DNA from: Oidiodendron maius Zn
Lineage: Eukaryota; Ascomycota; Leotiomycetes; Myxotrichaceae
Direction: 5' to 3'
NCBI GenBank assembly: GCA_000827325.1
Contig: KN832880.1
Span: 1,698,433 to 1,762,432 of the forward strand
DNA: 64,000 bases
Part shown: positions 1 to 11,672 of the stretch, in pieces
How the letters are laid out: every line of letters starts with the position of its first letter
How positions within the stretch are numbered: position 1 is the stretch's first letter
Program-made: the position numbers and the translations under genes
Notes under the pieces: model-generated
What the model was told of the DNA's origin: nothing
What the model saw: the letters and a program-made list of their open reading frames with translations, nothing else
The model's database searches: none

Positions 1-1101
1 TCCTTTTTACGACTAGTAAATTACCTACTTGTGAAGTTGTGGTATCCATACTTTGATTAACGAGTATATTAGCGGCATGGGAAGTATAAGTACAGAAATT
101 AAGTTAAGCTCATTATATTGACTGTTGGCACGGGCGGTAGGAACACGGCCATTTTTCTATCACAACCTACCTCTTTGAGAGCCATACAAGAGAAAGATTC
201 CCTTTCCCAGCCCTTATATGGCGCCTGTCCGTTTGGACATTTGCAGGCCATATTGATTAATTCACCAACATTCTCTATGCATCTACAAAGCTGAATGTTT
301 CTAGCGGGTGATGCTACTCTTATCGGCCTTCTTCCGGCGGCGGAAATGAGTGCCGGTGGGGTGTCATAGCACACCAAGCCGCAGCAGCAGCAGCACGTGT
401 CGTGCAGATAACATGGGCTCAAGATGGATATTAGAATCCCGAGAGACAAGTTTGCGATCATTTAAGATAATCTTTGACAAGGTGATAACTGCTCCCAGGG
501 TTATCCGCAATGTTAGTTAGTGGATGGGACCGAACTTCGGCTGCAATACTAGTGCTATAGCGACTTCGGCCCGCCTTTTAATTTAGCTGTGCCGTACTAC
601 GTACAGTACATTGAATAAAGAAGTTTCTTTTTGCGCAGCATTCACGACACTACCGCCCGCTCCATAGCTTGATGACATTCTATTGGCGAGTCACGGCAAG
701 GTCGGGTGCCATCGAGCTTCGAGCTACCCAGACGGGAGGTCTTGTAAGAGCTCCAACTGGTTAACTGCTGGTCGCGCATGAAAGCGGGCCATCTAGTGCT
801 TTATCTACATAAATATGAAGTCAAAATTAGAAGGCGCCTGCATGCATGAGGATGCTGTGTTGTCGACACATCGGTGGAAGTAGCGGTCACGTTCATCGAC
901 TAGGTAGCACAAATTACTGTGCCACGGTATATCTATCCGACTTCTGTCGGGGATTTTAGTGGTTTAATTCCCCGCTTTCTTCAACCCCTCCCATTCTAGA
1001 GCCTTCGGGATGAACCGCTTTTAACCTGAGCGTGTCTCTCAGTTATCTTCACCCAGAGGCGCCATTGTGATAGCCAAATCCCGGCAAATAACGAGGGCGA
1101 A
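1..1101. other. intergenic region, no supported gene
   Basis: I see no convincing gene here. A 120-codon frame on the minus strand (99-461) has a hydrophobic N-terminus and a CCCCC run, but the run comes from a CAG/CTG microrepeat near 380-397 and the frame matches no family I know. The rest is mixed-composition DNA. Confidence 0.5.
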
Positions 1102-2240
1102 ATGGTCGTATTGAAAGCTGCAAAGAAGGCCAGCAAATCTTTGACGTGGGAACAGATAGGTGTGTCTGCTTACCGAAATCCACTCTCTCTTATAATATGG
1201 CTATACCAACCTCACCTAGCATTATGGCAACAGTGAGAGAACCGCTCTAGATGCCGGTCCCTAGGCTGATCAACTCTCAAGAGATAATCAGTTTATTATT
1301 TCAGGTTACAGGTACGCATCAGCTAGGCAGTAGAGGGGAAAGGACACAGGATCTCAACAACCCAAGATAGGCCCCAATCAAATTCATTCTTTGTGTCTTT
1401 CACATCTCTATTATATCTCCATAACGAGTCTAGTGAGTATGATGTCTTCGCCTCTTGAGTCTGTGATCTAATGAACTTTTCTAGTCAATATCTATTCTCA
1501 CCTGATAGGCGCAATTGCCTTCTTTAAAACCGGAGTCTCCTTCTATGCTGAGCTGTGCGATCGCTACCCTTCTTGTAACAGCGCTGATATTTACGTATTT
1601 ACTATATTTCTCCTCTCAGCGGCTACCTGTTTTATCCTCTCTGCAGTTTGTCATCTTATCTTGAACCACTCGCATTCCAGTGTGCGACTAGGAACAACCC
1701 TTGATTACCTGGGTATCATCGTCTTCATTGTAGGAACGTGCGTATCGGGATTCTATTATGGTCTACGAGAACATGAATCCTTGTTACACCTATACTGGAC
1801 TATGGTGCGTGTTCCCTTACAGAGGAGGCTGTGTCCTGAAGTTAGGCTGATAGAAGCTGGTATAGATCGTCGCAGCTGGCATACTGTGTACCTTTGCTGT
1901 TGTGAATCCCGCATTTCACACCCCACCTTGGCGACCGATAAGGGCAGCTACTTTTATTGGTCTTGGACTCTTCTCTATAATTCCCATATTACACGGAATA
2001 TATATATACGGATTTGCAACTCTGGAGAAGATGATGGGGCTACAGTGGACCTTCGTCCAGGGAGCTTTGTATATCCTGGGATGTGTGATATTTGTTTTGC
2101 GAGTACCGGAGCGATGGTATCCTGGAACATTTGATCTTTTCGGAGCCAGCCACCAAGTCTTTCATTTTTGCGCCCTTGCTGCGGCCGCATCGCAGTTAAA
2201 AGCCCTATTACTGGCGTTCGACTTCCGTCATGGCCAATAA
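1102..2240 (+). CDS. PAQR / Izh-type (hemolysin III-related) seven-TM membrane protein
   Basis: Predicted exons are 1102-1161, 1265-1311, 1371-1432, 1485-1804 and 1866-2240, giving 287 aa with all phases consistent. The joined protein carries family landmarks in order: LTWEQI, DNQFIISGYR, RPQSNSFF, LHNESINIYSHLIGA, AELCDRYPSC, HLYWTM, NPAFHTPPWRPIRA, and the C-terminal ERWYPGTFDLFGASHQVFHF. This is the adiponectin-receptor/hemolysin III fold. Yeast Izh homologues affect zinc and sterol homeostasis, and the conserved His residues are thought to bind zinc. The first intron (1162-1264) and the start are the least certain parts, because they rest on the typical N-terminal WEQ/WEE motif. No frameshift or internal stop remains once the four introns are removed, so I treat the gene as intact. 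Confidence 0.85.
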
Positions 2241-3019
2241 TATAAAACTATGGGACCTCACTTTTGTCTCTACGGGATGGAAAGGAATTTGATTCGAGAT
2301 GGGACCTTTCAACAACTTGGATAACGGTAGATTTTCGTTCAAAATAAATAAATTTTGGCGCTAGTAAACATCGGCCTTTACGAGACCCCTTCTATCTTAC
2401 CCTACCCTTCCTCTGGTGTGTTGTCACCCGGAAACACACTCTGCCAGAGGTTACAAGATTGATGGGTTCGTCGTGGTGAAGCCCGGTGCAGGTGGTTGGT
2501 GTGGAATCATTGTATTATCTAAGACTCAGGTTGCATATAGTCATACTATGTATACTTGTGCGCCTTCGCTCTCCCCACTAAGGCTCAGTTACGGATATTC
2601 CTACTATATGCGCGGACCTGAATATCCGAATATCCTTCACACTATCATAACTCGATCGGAAGCGTTGCAAGCGACCAATTTCTCTTGCGTAAGATTCTCA
2701 ACAAACATGGGGAGGATCACTCGACTGTGCAACGGATCAGCTTCTAGATCTAGTCACAATGCTACGGCTGAAACCACCAACGCGAGAGACTTTGTCAACA
2801 CGCTTGCCAAGGTGGGAAGGCTGGAGGTGTAAGAGAGGCTTAAAGAGCACTCAGGTTATCATATGACCAGCCTCAGGGACCGGCCGGAAGTACATGGGTG
2901 GGATATTGCTGGGTTTAAATTATATGCCGGCATGCTCAAATCTACTCTCTGGTGTCTCTCCGAAAGCAAGCACCGATATTCATAAGAGAGCGAATTTATC
3001 GAAACCTTCCCGTTGATGC
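2241..3019. other. intergenic region
   Basis: A 138-codon plus-strand frame (2416-2832) has no recognisable motif and no homologue I can name. I do not call it a gene. The region otherwise holds the 3' flanks of the PAQR gene and of the convergent serine hydrolase gene. Confidence 0.4.
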
Positions 3020-4391
3020 CTACAACTTCTGCCTCTCCTTTCCCCTCTTCTTCCTATCCACAGCCTCATAAATAGCCCGTTCAAACGCTTCCATCAACTC
3101 AACACACCTCGGATCACCCCACGGCCACACCTGCGTCGCAAACATCCCCGAAACACCTGTTTCCCTGTCAATCCACCAAAATAAATTCGGTATTCCACCC
3201 CAAAACATCGTTCCTTTCCTCCTCCTCCCTTCTATACCCTTCATCACCATCTGCCCACCCAGCCCCCAATCCATATCTCCATCCCCCGCCCCAGGCAACC
3301 CACCCATGGAGTTATTTACCTCCCTAAAGCTCAAAATGGTTGCGAGACTCTTTTTCGAAGGAATGCCTAGTTGCGGCTCGAACATGGCCGCGATAGAAGC
3401 TGGATTGAGGATTTGCGGGGCTGATGGTGAGACAAGACTACGCAACAACTTTGCAAAATCTGGAGCGGAGCAGAAACAGCCTCCGCCGCCAGAGTCGTCA
3501 GTAACTAAAATGTCTCGAAATTGCTGGTTTGGGCTTTTTATAACGGGCGCATTGGGCGCTGTTGTGCTACCGAATATAGGATGGGTGGGGCCATCGCGTA
3601 GGGCCATGTCCACGACTTTGTTATAGATAGAGGGATTCTCATGGGGGCGGAAGGTGGCAGAGGTCATGCCAAGGGGCTGGAAGACGTTCGTGGACAGGTA
3701 AGAGGAGAGCGTGAGGGAAGTAGCACGAGAGATTAGGATGCCGGCCCAGTCAATGGATGCGCCGTATTCCCAAGAGGTACCAGGTACAAAAAGCAGGGGT
3801 AAGCTGTAGATTTCGGTGATCTTTCCGCCGAGAAAATTTGGGATGGGGCGATTGTGGTACTTCTGCCATTTCTGGATGGCGGGCGAGAAATAATTATAAG
3901 AGATGCCGGAAGTATGAGTTAGGAGGTGGCTAGAGCGGAGGTTAGTGAGGTGATTGTGTATATTACAGAGTGCGGGAAGGACAACCGCATAGTTATGACC
4001 GTTGTATTCTTTTGCAATACAGGTGCTTTAGTCGCGGGATCAAATGCAGTGAGGATCTCAAAGTCCTTTAGTTCTGGCAAAAAGCGACCGACATCTTCGT
4101 CGAGAGAGAAGAGGCCGCGTTCTACGCACTGCATTGCTGCAACGGTGGTCATGAGCTTTGTACATGATGCCACCCAGAAGACTGCATCGGTCCGTAATGG
4201 TGCGGCGCCATCATCTAGAGATGCTGTTCCAAAGGCTTTCTCGTAGTGAAAGCCATCTTTGCAAAACCATCAGCGATTCTGTCATCCACGCAGTGGGGAC
4301 ACACTAGCATACCAATTCCATCAGCGACCAAGACAGCGCCTTGAATCTCCCGATTCTTACACGCTTGATCGAATATTTCTTCCATGTCCAT
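3020..4391 (-). CDS. beta-lactamase-family serine hydrolase / transesterase (EstB, LovD type)
   Basis: Exons on the minus strand are 4391-4313, 4256-3986 and 3929-3020, giving 419 aa, close to the usual 400-420 aa. The active-site SxxK motif is visible as SCTK in FWVASCTKLMTT. The LLTHTSG block follows, then the tyrosine motif in WEYGASIDWAG, and a C-terminal WGGIPNLFWWID block with GVSGMFATQ. These match the class C beta-lactamase-like esterase/acyltransferase family that includes LovD. Members hydrolyse esters or transfer acyl groups through a Ser-Lys-Tyr triad. There is no signal peptide, so it is probably cytosolic. Both introns are 56 bp. No polyketide synthase is nearby, so a role as a natural-product acyltransferase is possible but unsupported. 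Confidence 0.88.
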
Positions 4392-6041
4392 TTTGATTGT
4401 GGACGAGCAAATATTCGTGAATGATGAGAGATTTATTCCTTGACGAGTACCGAGGTATCTTGCACCGAGAAGCTTACTCTACATTTGCCCCGCTTCAGCC
4501 GCACCCGCCTCAGCCGCTCGTCATTAGCAAATCAGCACCTCCCGGAAACAAAGACCGCAAATCATGCCGAAAATGACGTTGTAGCGATGCCGTGGCTGGC
4601 TTCCCCGTGAATGCCGTAGGTAATGCTGGTGAAGCCGTAAGTGGGGTAATGCATGGGCCTTCAAGTTCCCAGCACCCCAGATAGGGACAACTTGAAACAC
4701 TTATATTGAATGAAAAACAAACAACAGGAGATTATCATACGCAAATCCAGGCATGAAGAAAATCTGTTTCTGTTCGGAAAGGTGAGCAGAGCTGCTCTAT
4801 TGGCAGCTTTGGGGGAGTCTAGATGAGCAAGGGTGAGTCGAAGGAGAGCGATAACTTAGTGGATGGACCTGTGTTAAAGATTAAAGATAACCTCTTCTGT
4901 TTCGGTTCCTCGGCTACAACCGTGATCCGTAGTCAATGCGGCCCTTAATAACAGAAGGATATCAGTGAGGTGAGGCTAGCACGTGCACCACGAATTCTGA
5001 CACCCTCTGTTGTTACCTCCCTCCATCCATCCTGACGGAGTAATGAGTAAACCATACAATTTAGTAGAATAAGTCACTCATAAGAATGCGGTCATTAGCA
5101 CCAAAAATCATGTAAAATCCCTCTAGCTACTGCATAAAACACAGAGTGCCTGACATCCAACCGGACCGATCAGATACTAGTAGCTGCTCAAAGCGGTGGG
5201 AGATTGAGTCAATTCGGTCTAATTGCATGCACATGGCAAATTAAAGCAACAGTTCATGATTTCTTCACGAAATTGCAGATGCCCAGTCTTTACCTCGCCT
5301 CCTTTCCTAGAGGGCCAATTGCCTTGCTGATCTCGTCCGCCTCTTGGCTCACTTGACCGCTGTTTTCACACGGTCATCCGTGCCTTTTAAGTCGTAAAGG
5401 GATGCGCTAGTTATATACACATACCAGCAGTCCGAAAAAGGTAACCCCACTAACATATAGCTGAAAAGGGTAATTGATCAACCCGGTATGTGGATTTTAC
5501 ATAAGTGTTAGTATGGTGGATGTATCACGACCCAGTGCAGAGTGAGTGTGCCCTATAAATTTAGTGAGCATAGCCTAAAGCTAACGGGATGTCTAATGGA
5601 CACACCACGGTTGGCCGAAAGTGGTAAATGATATACATGGTGTGTCGGTTATGTCAACATCTGTGGTGTGTTAGTAAGAAAGACAAGACGAGCCGTGATA
5701 ACTATCACGACCCGGCTAGATGGTAAGCTAAGCATCCCGCATGACGTGACATGTTAGTTAAGTTCGACACTAGGCGCCTTGGCCCAAATGATTTCAATGA
5801 TCTCACTCAAGCCAGCAATGGAAAGACACGGGACGGCAGGAAAGTTGCCCGGTCATCCACGAAGGCGTTGTCCTCAATTCTTCAAACCAAGATGCCTACG
5901 GTGACTTCAGCACATACCGCACTAATACCAAGCTCTTCCGCTGGGATTTTCCTCTTCTCCCTAGAATCCATTTTTAATATACCTCAGTTCCGGAGAATCA
6001 AAGCGCTTCGACGCAAGAGCATAACGTAGTTAATCGGCCCA
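4392..6041. other. long intergenic region with transposon-end relics
   Basis: No gene is supported. A 92-codon frame at 5751-6029 has no motif. Two stretches (about 5460-5532 and 5613-5694) resemble the terminal repeat of the Mutator-like element at 54.9-59.1 kb and are listed separately. The remainder would include the promoter of the sugar permease gene. Confidence 0.5.
5460..5694. repeat. two decayed MULE terminal-repeat relics
   Basis: 5613-5694 follows the right TIR of the 54.9-59.1 kb element almost base for base: ggccgaaa, then gtaaatgatat, tggtgtgtcggttatgtca and catctgtggtgtgtt, ending in acgagcc. A second, weaker match (5460-5532) runs in the same orientation and ends tatcacgaccc. 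The 11-mer tatcacgaccc recurs just after the better copy at about 5704-5714. No partner terminus in opposite orientation was found, so these are solo ends rather than a complete element. Confidence 0.6.
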
Positions 6042-7866
6042 ATGGCCAAGCAAGCCTCGCACAATGAAAGTGGCTCTCCTTCGGATCATTTCGATTCGAT
6101 CACAAGCGCACCTCAACCGAGCCATGCTTCGGACGATGCTTGGATGAATACACTGAACGATAATCATAGTCTCAGCACCACGTTGACGAGGCAGACTCCA
6201 CTCGATACTTTCAGCACGCTCTCGACCATAATCCCCGACTTGCGCCCGCTTGACTCGGGAGCTCGAGCAGCAATAAGAGCGGAACAAAAGATTACCTTTT
6301 TGAGCGGCTGCCGATTGTATCCCAAGGCCATGGCGTGGTCGATGGCTATATCCTCCGTGATCATTATGGAAGGGTTTGACACCCTTCTAATCTTCAGTTT
6401 CTTCTCCTTTCCCCCTTTCAGACGTGCTTATGGTGTGCCCACCGGCAATGACAACTTTCAGATTCCTACTCGCTGGCAATTTGCCCTGCCTACCGCGACG
6501 GAGGCAGGGGAGATCGTGGGGTTGCTTTTCAGTGGCCTCGTGGCCGATCGCATCGGGTATCGATTCACTCTGGCGGCAGCCTTGATTTTCCTCTTTTTCA
6601 GCATCTTCTTATCATTCTTCGCCGTGAGTCTAGAGATGTTGTTGGCGGGGCAGATCTTATGCGGTATCCCGTGGGGTGTCTTTCAAACACTGTCCATCAA
6701 CTACGCTGGTATGTGAAGTAATTTCGAAGGTCGGATCGCACCTGCTAATGGCTGTGGTAGCTGAAGTGATGCCAGTGACGCTCCGTGGATACCTTCTTGC
6801 TAGCATTAACTTATGCTGGGTATGGGGCCAACTCCTCGCAACTGGCATAATTAAGGCGTTAGTCAATAATAACTCCCAATGGTCCTATCGCCTTCCATTT
6901 GCCTTGCAGTGGGTGATCGGCGTACCCGTTTTCGTCGCTGTGCTTCTGGCACCCGAATCACCATGGTGGTTGATCCGGCACGATCGTCTGGATGCAGCCA
7001 AAAAGACTTTGCAGCGGCTGATAACAAAGTCGACCGTCAACGTCAATGAAACGGTCGCTATGATGGCTTATACCAACGAAATTGAAAAGTACTTAAAGGA
7101 TAAACCAAGTATCACATATCTGAATTGCTTCAAAAGCTCCGATCTCCGACGAACTGAGATTACTTGCGTGGTGTGGGTTACACAGCAAGTTTGCGGTACT
7201 AGCCTGCTGGGCTGGGCGACATACTTTTACGAGCAGGCCGGACTTCAGACCAACAACGCTTTCAGTCTGTCAGTTGGAACTTATAGTCTGGCCGTTGTGG
7301 GTAATGTGGTTTCTTGGTTCCTGCTGCGATGCGTCGGCCGCCGCAGACTTTATCTTGGCGGGCTCTTGGCCATGCTCATCACTTTACTGGTTATAGGAGG
7401 TGTAGGGGTGGCTCCTACGTCCCGAGGCCAATCGTGGACCCTTGGTTCTCTTCTTCTAGTCTTAACCTTTGTATATAATTTGACTATCGGGCCAGTATGC
7501 TTTGTTCTGGTTGCAGAGATTCCTTCCACTCGCCTTCGGGTTAAGACTGCTGTCCTGGCTCGTGCGGCGTACAATATGGCAGGGATTCTCATTAATTGGA
7601 TGACTCCCAAGATGTTGAGCCCAACTGCCTGGAACTGGAAGGGAAAGTCCGGTTTCTTCTTTGCCGGGACTACATTTTTGTGCTTGGCGTACTGTTACTG
7701 GAGACTTCCGGAGACATCGGGCTTAAGTTATCTCGAGATTGATATCCTGTTTGAGAAGAAAGCGAAAGCCAACAAGTTCCGGGAGCTTCAGACCAATTTG
7801 GAAAACTTGGGCTATTTTAGCATAGAGGGAGCCGAGCGAGAACAGCTGCCCTTCGCAGGATATTGA
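6042..7866 (+). CDS. MFS sugar transporter (maltose/alpha-glucoside permease type)
   Basis: Two exons, 6042-6708 and 6761-7866 (52-bp intron), give 590 aa. A hydrophilic N-terminus of about 85 residues precedes the first TM. Sugar porter landmarks include the D-R-I-G-Y-R loop after TM2 (VADRIGYRF), NYAAEVMPVTLRGYL after the intron, APESPWWLI at the end of TM6, RRRLYLGG in the mid-loop, and the closing PETSGLSYLEIDILFEKK. Twelve TM segments are expected. The closest family I recognise is the fungal alpha-glucoside:H+ symporters (MAL/MPH type), based on the long N-terminus and the LAPESPWWLIR wording. The substrate cannot be fixed from sequence. Neighbours give no pathway context. Confidence 0.9.
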
Positions 7867-8693
7867 GATAAGTTTCTCTTTTGTAATGGTACATTATATG
7901 TTGTTGTTCAAATTTACAATTTTATACATAGCAAAGGTAGAGAGGCATCGCTCATAGAGCTATCTGGTACATGAATGGCACGAGAGCTGCGATATTATCT
8001 GCTGTGTATCAAAACATATGGCGTTAGGCGTGCCCAGCTGAGGCTGTGCACTGTGATCTTTGGTCCAGTTAGTGCAGTGGAGCGAGCCTAACCTCGTTGA
8101 TTGCACCTATAATACTTAGATACTTTATATAATAATATTTTAAAGAGTAAGCTTGCTCTTGCTACTATATCTAGACTAAAGTTTTTTTATATATCTTCCT
8201 TAAAAATTAGTTTAGCTATAAGAGTGTCTTTATTAGTACTACTTACTAACGCTATTTATACTAGAGGGCCTCTATTCTATAAGTATTAGAGCTTTAAGAT
8301 TTGCGCTTATAGCTTAGATATTAACGGTAAAGAAGTTTTCTATAGCTTTTTTAGAGCCTGTTGCAATGCGACTTCAAAGTGTAGCGAGAATGAAGCGTGC
8401 ATATCCAATACTTGCTCAATCGGGCTGGCATACTATGCTTAAGTTATAGAAGAATGCCAACACAACCCACTAGCAACTAAGATAGACTTTAATTGACGTT
8501 TTCGTTAGAGAAGCCGGGCAGGGGATTAAGATAAATAGTGTCAGTTTGGACACCGAATTTGTTGGTGGTGGCTGTGCAGCATCCTTGGTGGTGTCATGTC
8601 GATTATGTACATAATAGCCTTGCCTGCACAGGTGAACATCTAGTGTCACCCTTTGCAATTGAACCCTCTCCGCTAAAAACCCTGAAATGCAAA
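7867..8693. other. AT-rich intergenic region, RIP-like at 8084-8370
   Basis: About 8084-8370 is strongly AT-rich, full of TA dinucleotides and stop codons in all frames, which is the look of a repeat remnant after C-to-T mutation. No gene is visible. The downstream part is the leader of the ankyrin gene. Confidence 0.45.
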
Positions 8694-9979
8694 ATGTCAA
8701 TACCGTATTATCCATCAAGTACGAAGGAGTGTTTTGAGTACAGTGCCATAGCACACTATCATGGAATCCTCAGTAGTGAAGAATATCTGGATCGCATGCT
8801 CGCCCATCTTAGTGGCATGCGTCATTCTGAAGACAATTCAGTGATGAATCTACAGGATCCATTAAGCATGGTGCTCCATACTTGCGCCAAACAATTGGCT
8901 GAAGTTATCATTGAAGGTGAGACTGACATATCCATTGAGGTTATTTTTGCGAGCAGCAGAGTCGAGAAGAAGATCTGATGCTAAAAAATGCAGACACAAG
9001 CAGTATTAAGAAACTTTTGCTTGATGCTTGGATTGGGCGAGTTGAAGACATGACAACTCAAGCTCCATATGTTCTAGGCTCACTCGAAGCATACGGAATA
9101 TCGACGAACATATATGAAGGTCTGCTGTGCATCGCATGCTTGACGGGCAAGATTCAATTATTGAGCTATTTCCTTACGATCAACGAGTACCTTGTGCGAC
9201 TGGCTGGTTCTACTCTCCAGCCTCTTCAAGCTGCCATACGAAAAACCAAGCCTGATGTGGCAATCTGGACTGTTCTTCTTGACAAGGGACTCTACTTGAG
9301 TAGAGGTACCTACGACCCCACGTGGTCTCTATCTGCCCCAGAGGATAGCAAACTTCTGGTCACTTTTTGGGCGAATAAATCTTTGTCAAACTCCCTTCCG
9401 GCGGTTGAACTCATTAGCTTCCTGTTTACTCGCGGTTTCGTTGTCACAGCAGATTTCCTCCGTTCCGCGGTTTCAAAGATGAATTCAGATTTCGTTCGCT
9501 GGGTTCTCACGAAGTGCGACCCCAATCTTATCACAGGTACACTCTTGATCTCCGCTGCCCGCAACAGTCCTCAGGTAGTCGACATACTTCTCGATACTGG
9601 CATAGACGTGAACTTCAGCACCGGCCCATCGAAGGACAATGATCCATTCCATCCCATACCTGGCACCATCACAGCATTGCATGTCGCGGCAGATACGAGG
9701 AACGCTGACGTGGTGAGATTGCTGCTAGAGAGAGGGGCGAATAAGTTTGCACGGAATACTTGGGGCCAGAACGCGGAGGATATAGCAACGCAACAGCTCC
9801 CAGGGCCGTACACCGAGATTGTAGATCTGATAAAGAACTTTGTGCCAGGCTCAGAGAGATATGTTGTGCCACCTGAAGATATTTCTAGAGGGCAAGCAGT
9901 AAATGGCCAGGCTGAAGGATGGAAATTTATTGAGCGAAAATTGGGACCAGGGCCACTGATTGATATTTCGGAACTTTGA
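8694..9979 (+). CDS. ankyrin-repeat protein
   Basis: Modelled as exons 8694-8916 and 8967-9979 with a 50-bp intron, 411 aa. The start is the Met of MSIPYYPSS. Ankyrin character is clear in the C-terminal half: PQVVDILLDTGIDVNFS, then TALHVAADTRNADVVRLLLERGANKFARN and WGQNAEDIA. Earlier, looser repeats cover roughly residues 110-260. There is no TM segment or signal peptide and no fused enzymatic domain. Such proteins mediate protein binding, and no partner can be named. The splice acceptor (gag at 8966) is chosen to keep phase and is uncertain. If it is wrong, the N-terminal 75 residues may belong elsewhere. Confidence 0.7.
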
Positions 9980-10279
9980 TCCAGAATCAATCTAGCAGAC
10001 ATAAATAGAAACTGCATTGGTTCTATACTTGGGATATCGGGACAACGCACAGAAAATGAGGACGCTACAGCAGCAGAAAATGAGCATGCGAGATAATCAA
10101 TCAAAAATGTCTACCTTGGCCAGATTGACGCAACAAAACTTCTGGAAATGTACACTGTGAATCAATGGTGGCAAAATGCAACGTTTTTCATGAAGCAGCT
10201 TGTACCCATCATAAACTTTGGTTATTGCACCGTCGGCTTGGTGAGTCCGGATATGGCAGATTTGGAACAAGTACGAAGC

Positions 10280-11141
10280 ATTCCACATCAATATATTGGA
10301 TTGTTCGAAATGTGAAAGTCTGGCTCTACGCCAGAGCTTTGCCAAAAGCTCCGGCTGGGTCCTGCTTATAACTTTCTCTCTTCTTCGCCTTCTCGGTGCT
10401 ACTTTCGAGCTGGTTGCAATGGACCATCCGACCAAACAAGTCATCACTAGCGAAATAGTCTGCATTTCTATCTGCCTCTCACCTTTGACTCTGATGTCTC
10501 TTAGAGTGTACTATTTCATTTCATATCTAGTTACACATTGCTCATCCCTCATATAGTAACCAAGCTGTTGACGAACCAATTCCCAACATAGTATATAAAG
10601 GACTCAATTGGGCGGGCCTCATCGCTCTTTGTCTCGGTGTCTATGGAGGAACGAAGCAAGCAAGCTCGAATGCGGTAGACTATACCACGTCAATAGCGAC
10701 AGCAAAGCCGCAGTCATCCTTTTCACTACTATCTTCGTCGTGGGATTTTTAATGTTTGTAGTCCTGATAACACGACTCATGGACGTCCCGCACGGAGAAA
10801 AGTGATTGTAGCTGGCGATTGGACTATCATGGCCTTTCATCACTGTCCGATAAATCTATTCCCTCGTTGTGTACTTCGCTCAAAACAAGCACTTCAACTC
10901 CTTCTACGGAAACACAACGATCTATCTCATCATGGCTGTTCTTACGGAACATATTTTTGTTGCCATTTTAGAAACAACAGGATTCACTCTACGAATACTT
11001 GCCAAAGAGGAGCACGCGCCCGTAAGCTCCGGGAATCCACAGTCCTATGTAAAAGCTATACCTCTAAGCAATGGCCTAGAAAACTACACGCGGTCGTCGA
11101 AAAGATATACTAAGGGGCCAATTTCTTGGCTGTATCTCTAA
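10280..11141 (+). pseudogene. decayed multi-TM membrane protein gene (DUF7702-like)
   Basis: Pieces of one membrane protein appear in order but in different frames: KSSGWVLLITFSLLRLLGA (near 10345), GLNWAGLIALCLGVYGG (near 10600), AAVILFTTIFVVGFL with LITRLMDVPHGEK (to 10805), WPFITVR, then IYSLVVYFAQNKHF and TIYLIMAVLTEHIFVAILE (to 11141). This wording fits the fungal integral membrane family I know as DUF7702. A frameshift lies between TSIATAK and AAVILF (about 10700), the frame stops after PHGEK, and a TAA interrupts VR*IYSL near 10854. One change might be an intron, but the set together indicates a dead gene. Confidence 0.7.
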
Positions 11142-11672
11142 GGTAAGGGTACTCCCCCGTTACGTGAGCAGAAATTGAACAAGAGCAGAGGGCGTAAATA
11201 GGCCTCTGTAGGATAGGTCATTGCATAGCATAATAAATTAAATCTTGCTTTCTCTAAAATACTAGCACTTCTGCAGTTGCATATTCTCGACTTATCTTAC
11301 AGGTAGCCATCGCCTTCCAACAACGCGGGTACACTGACTTCGCCCGCATCCAAACGTGCGAATTGGTTCCTTCACTCTCCTCTCTACCTAATATCACAAT
11401 CGTAACCCTTGATGTCACGTCCGCATTCTCCATTACAGCCTCCGTCGGGATTGGACGTCAGCACACCGGCGAAAACACAGATATCCTTATCAACAACCGA
11501 CAATATTAGGTACAGGACGTAATCTAAGGATGGTAAACTCTCGCTAATAGAATTTGTTGTATAATACACTACTACTGGCTAAAAAGCCAAACCCAAGACT
11601 TTTGCCTGTTATATATATACACGCCTGATATTCGTTCCGTACGCCTTCTAGCAGATTGCTCCTTGCTGAGAT
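11142..11672. other. intergenic region
   Basis: It separates the decayed membrane gene from the 3' end of the potassium transporter. Small frames here match nothing, and I see no RNA gene or repeat. Confidence 0.4.

Noticed and set aside
99-461. Minus-strand 120-codon frame with Cys run and hydrophobic start
   Set aside because: The Cys run is translation of a short CAG/CTG microrepeat; no family match and no second exon.
8538-8693. Longer N-terminus for the ankyrin protein
   Set aside because: The extra 52 residues begin upstream of a better-placed Met, and the text there is unlike a protein domain.
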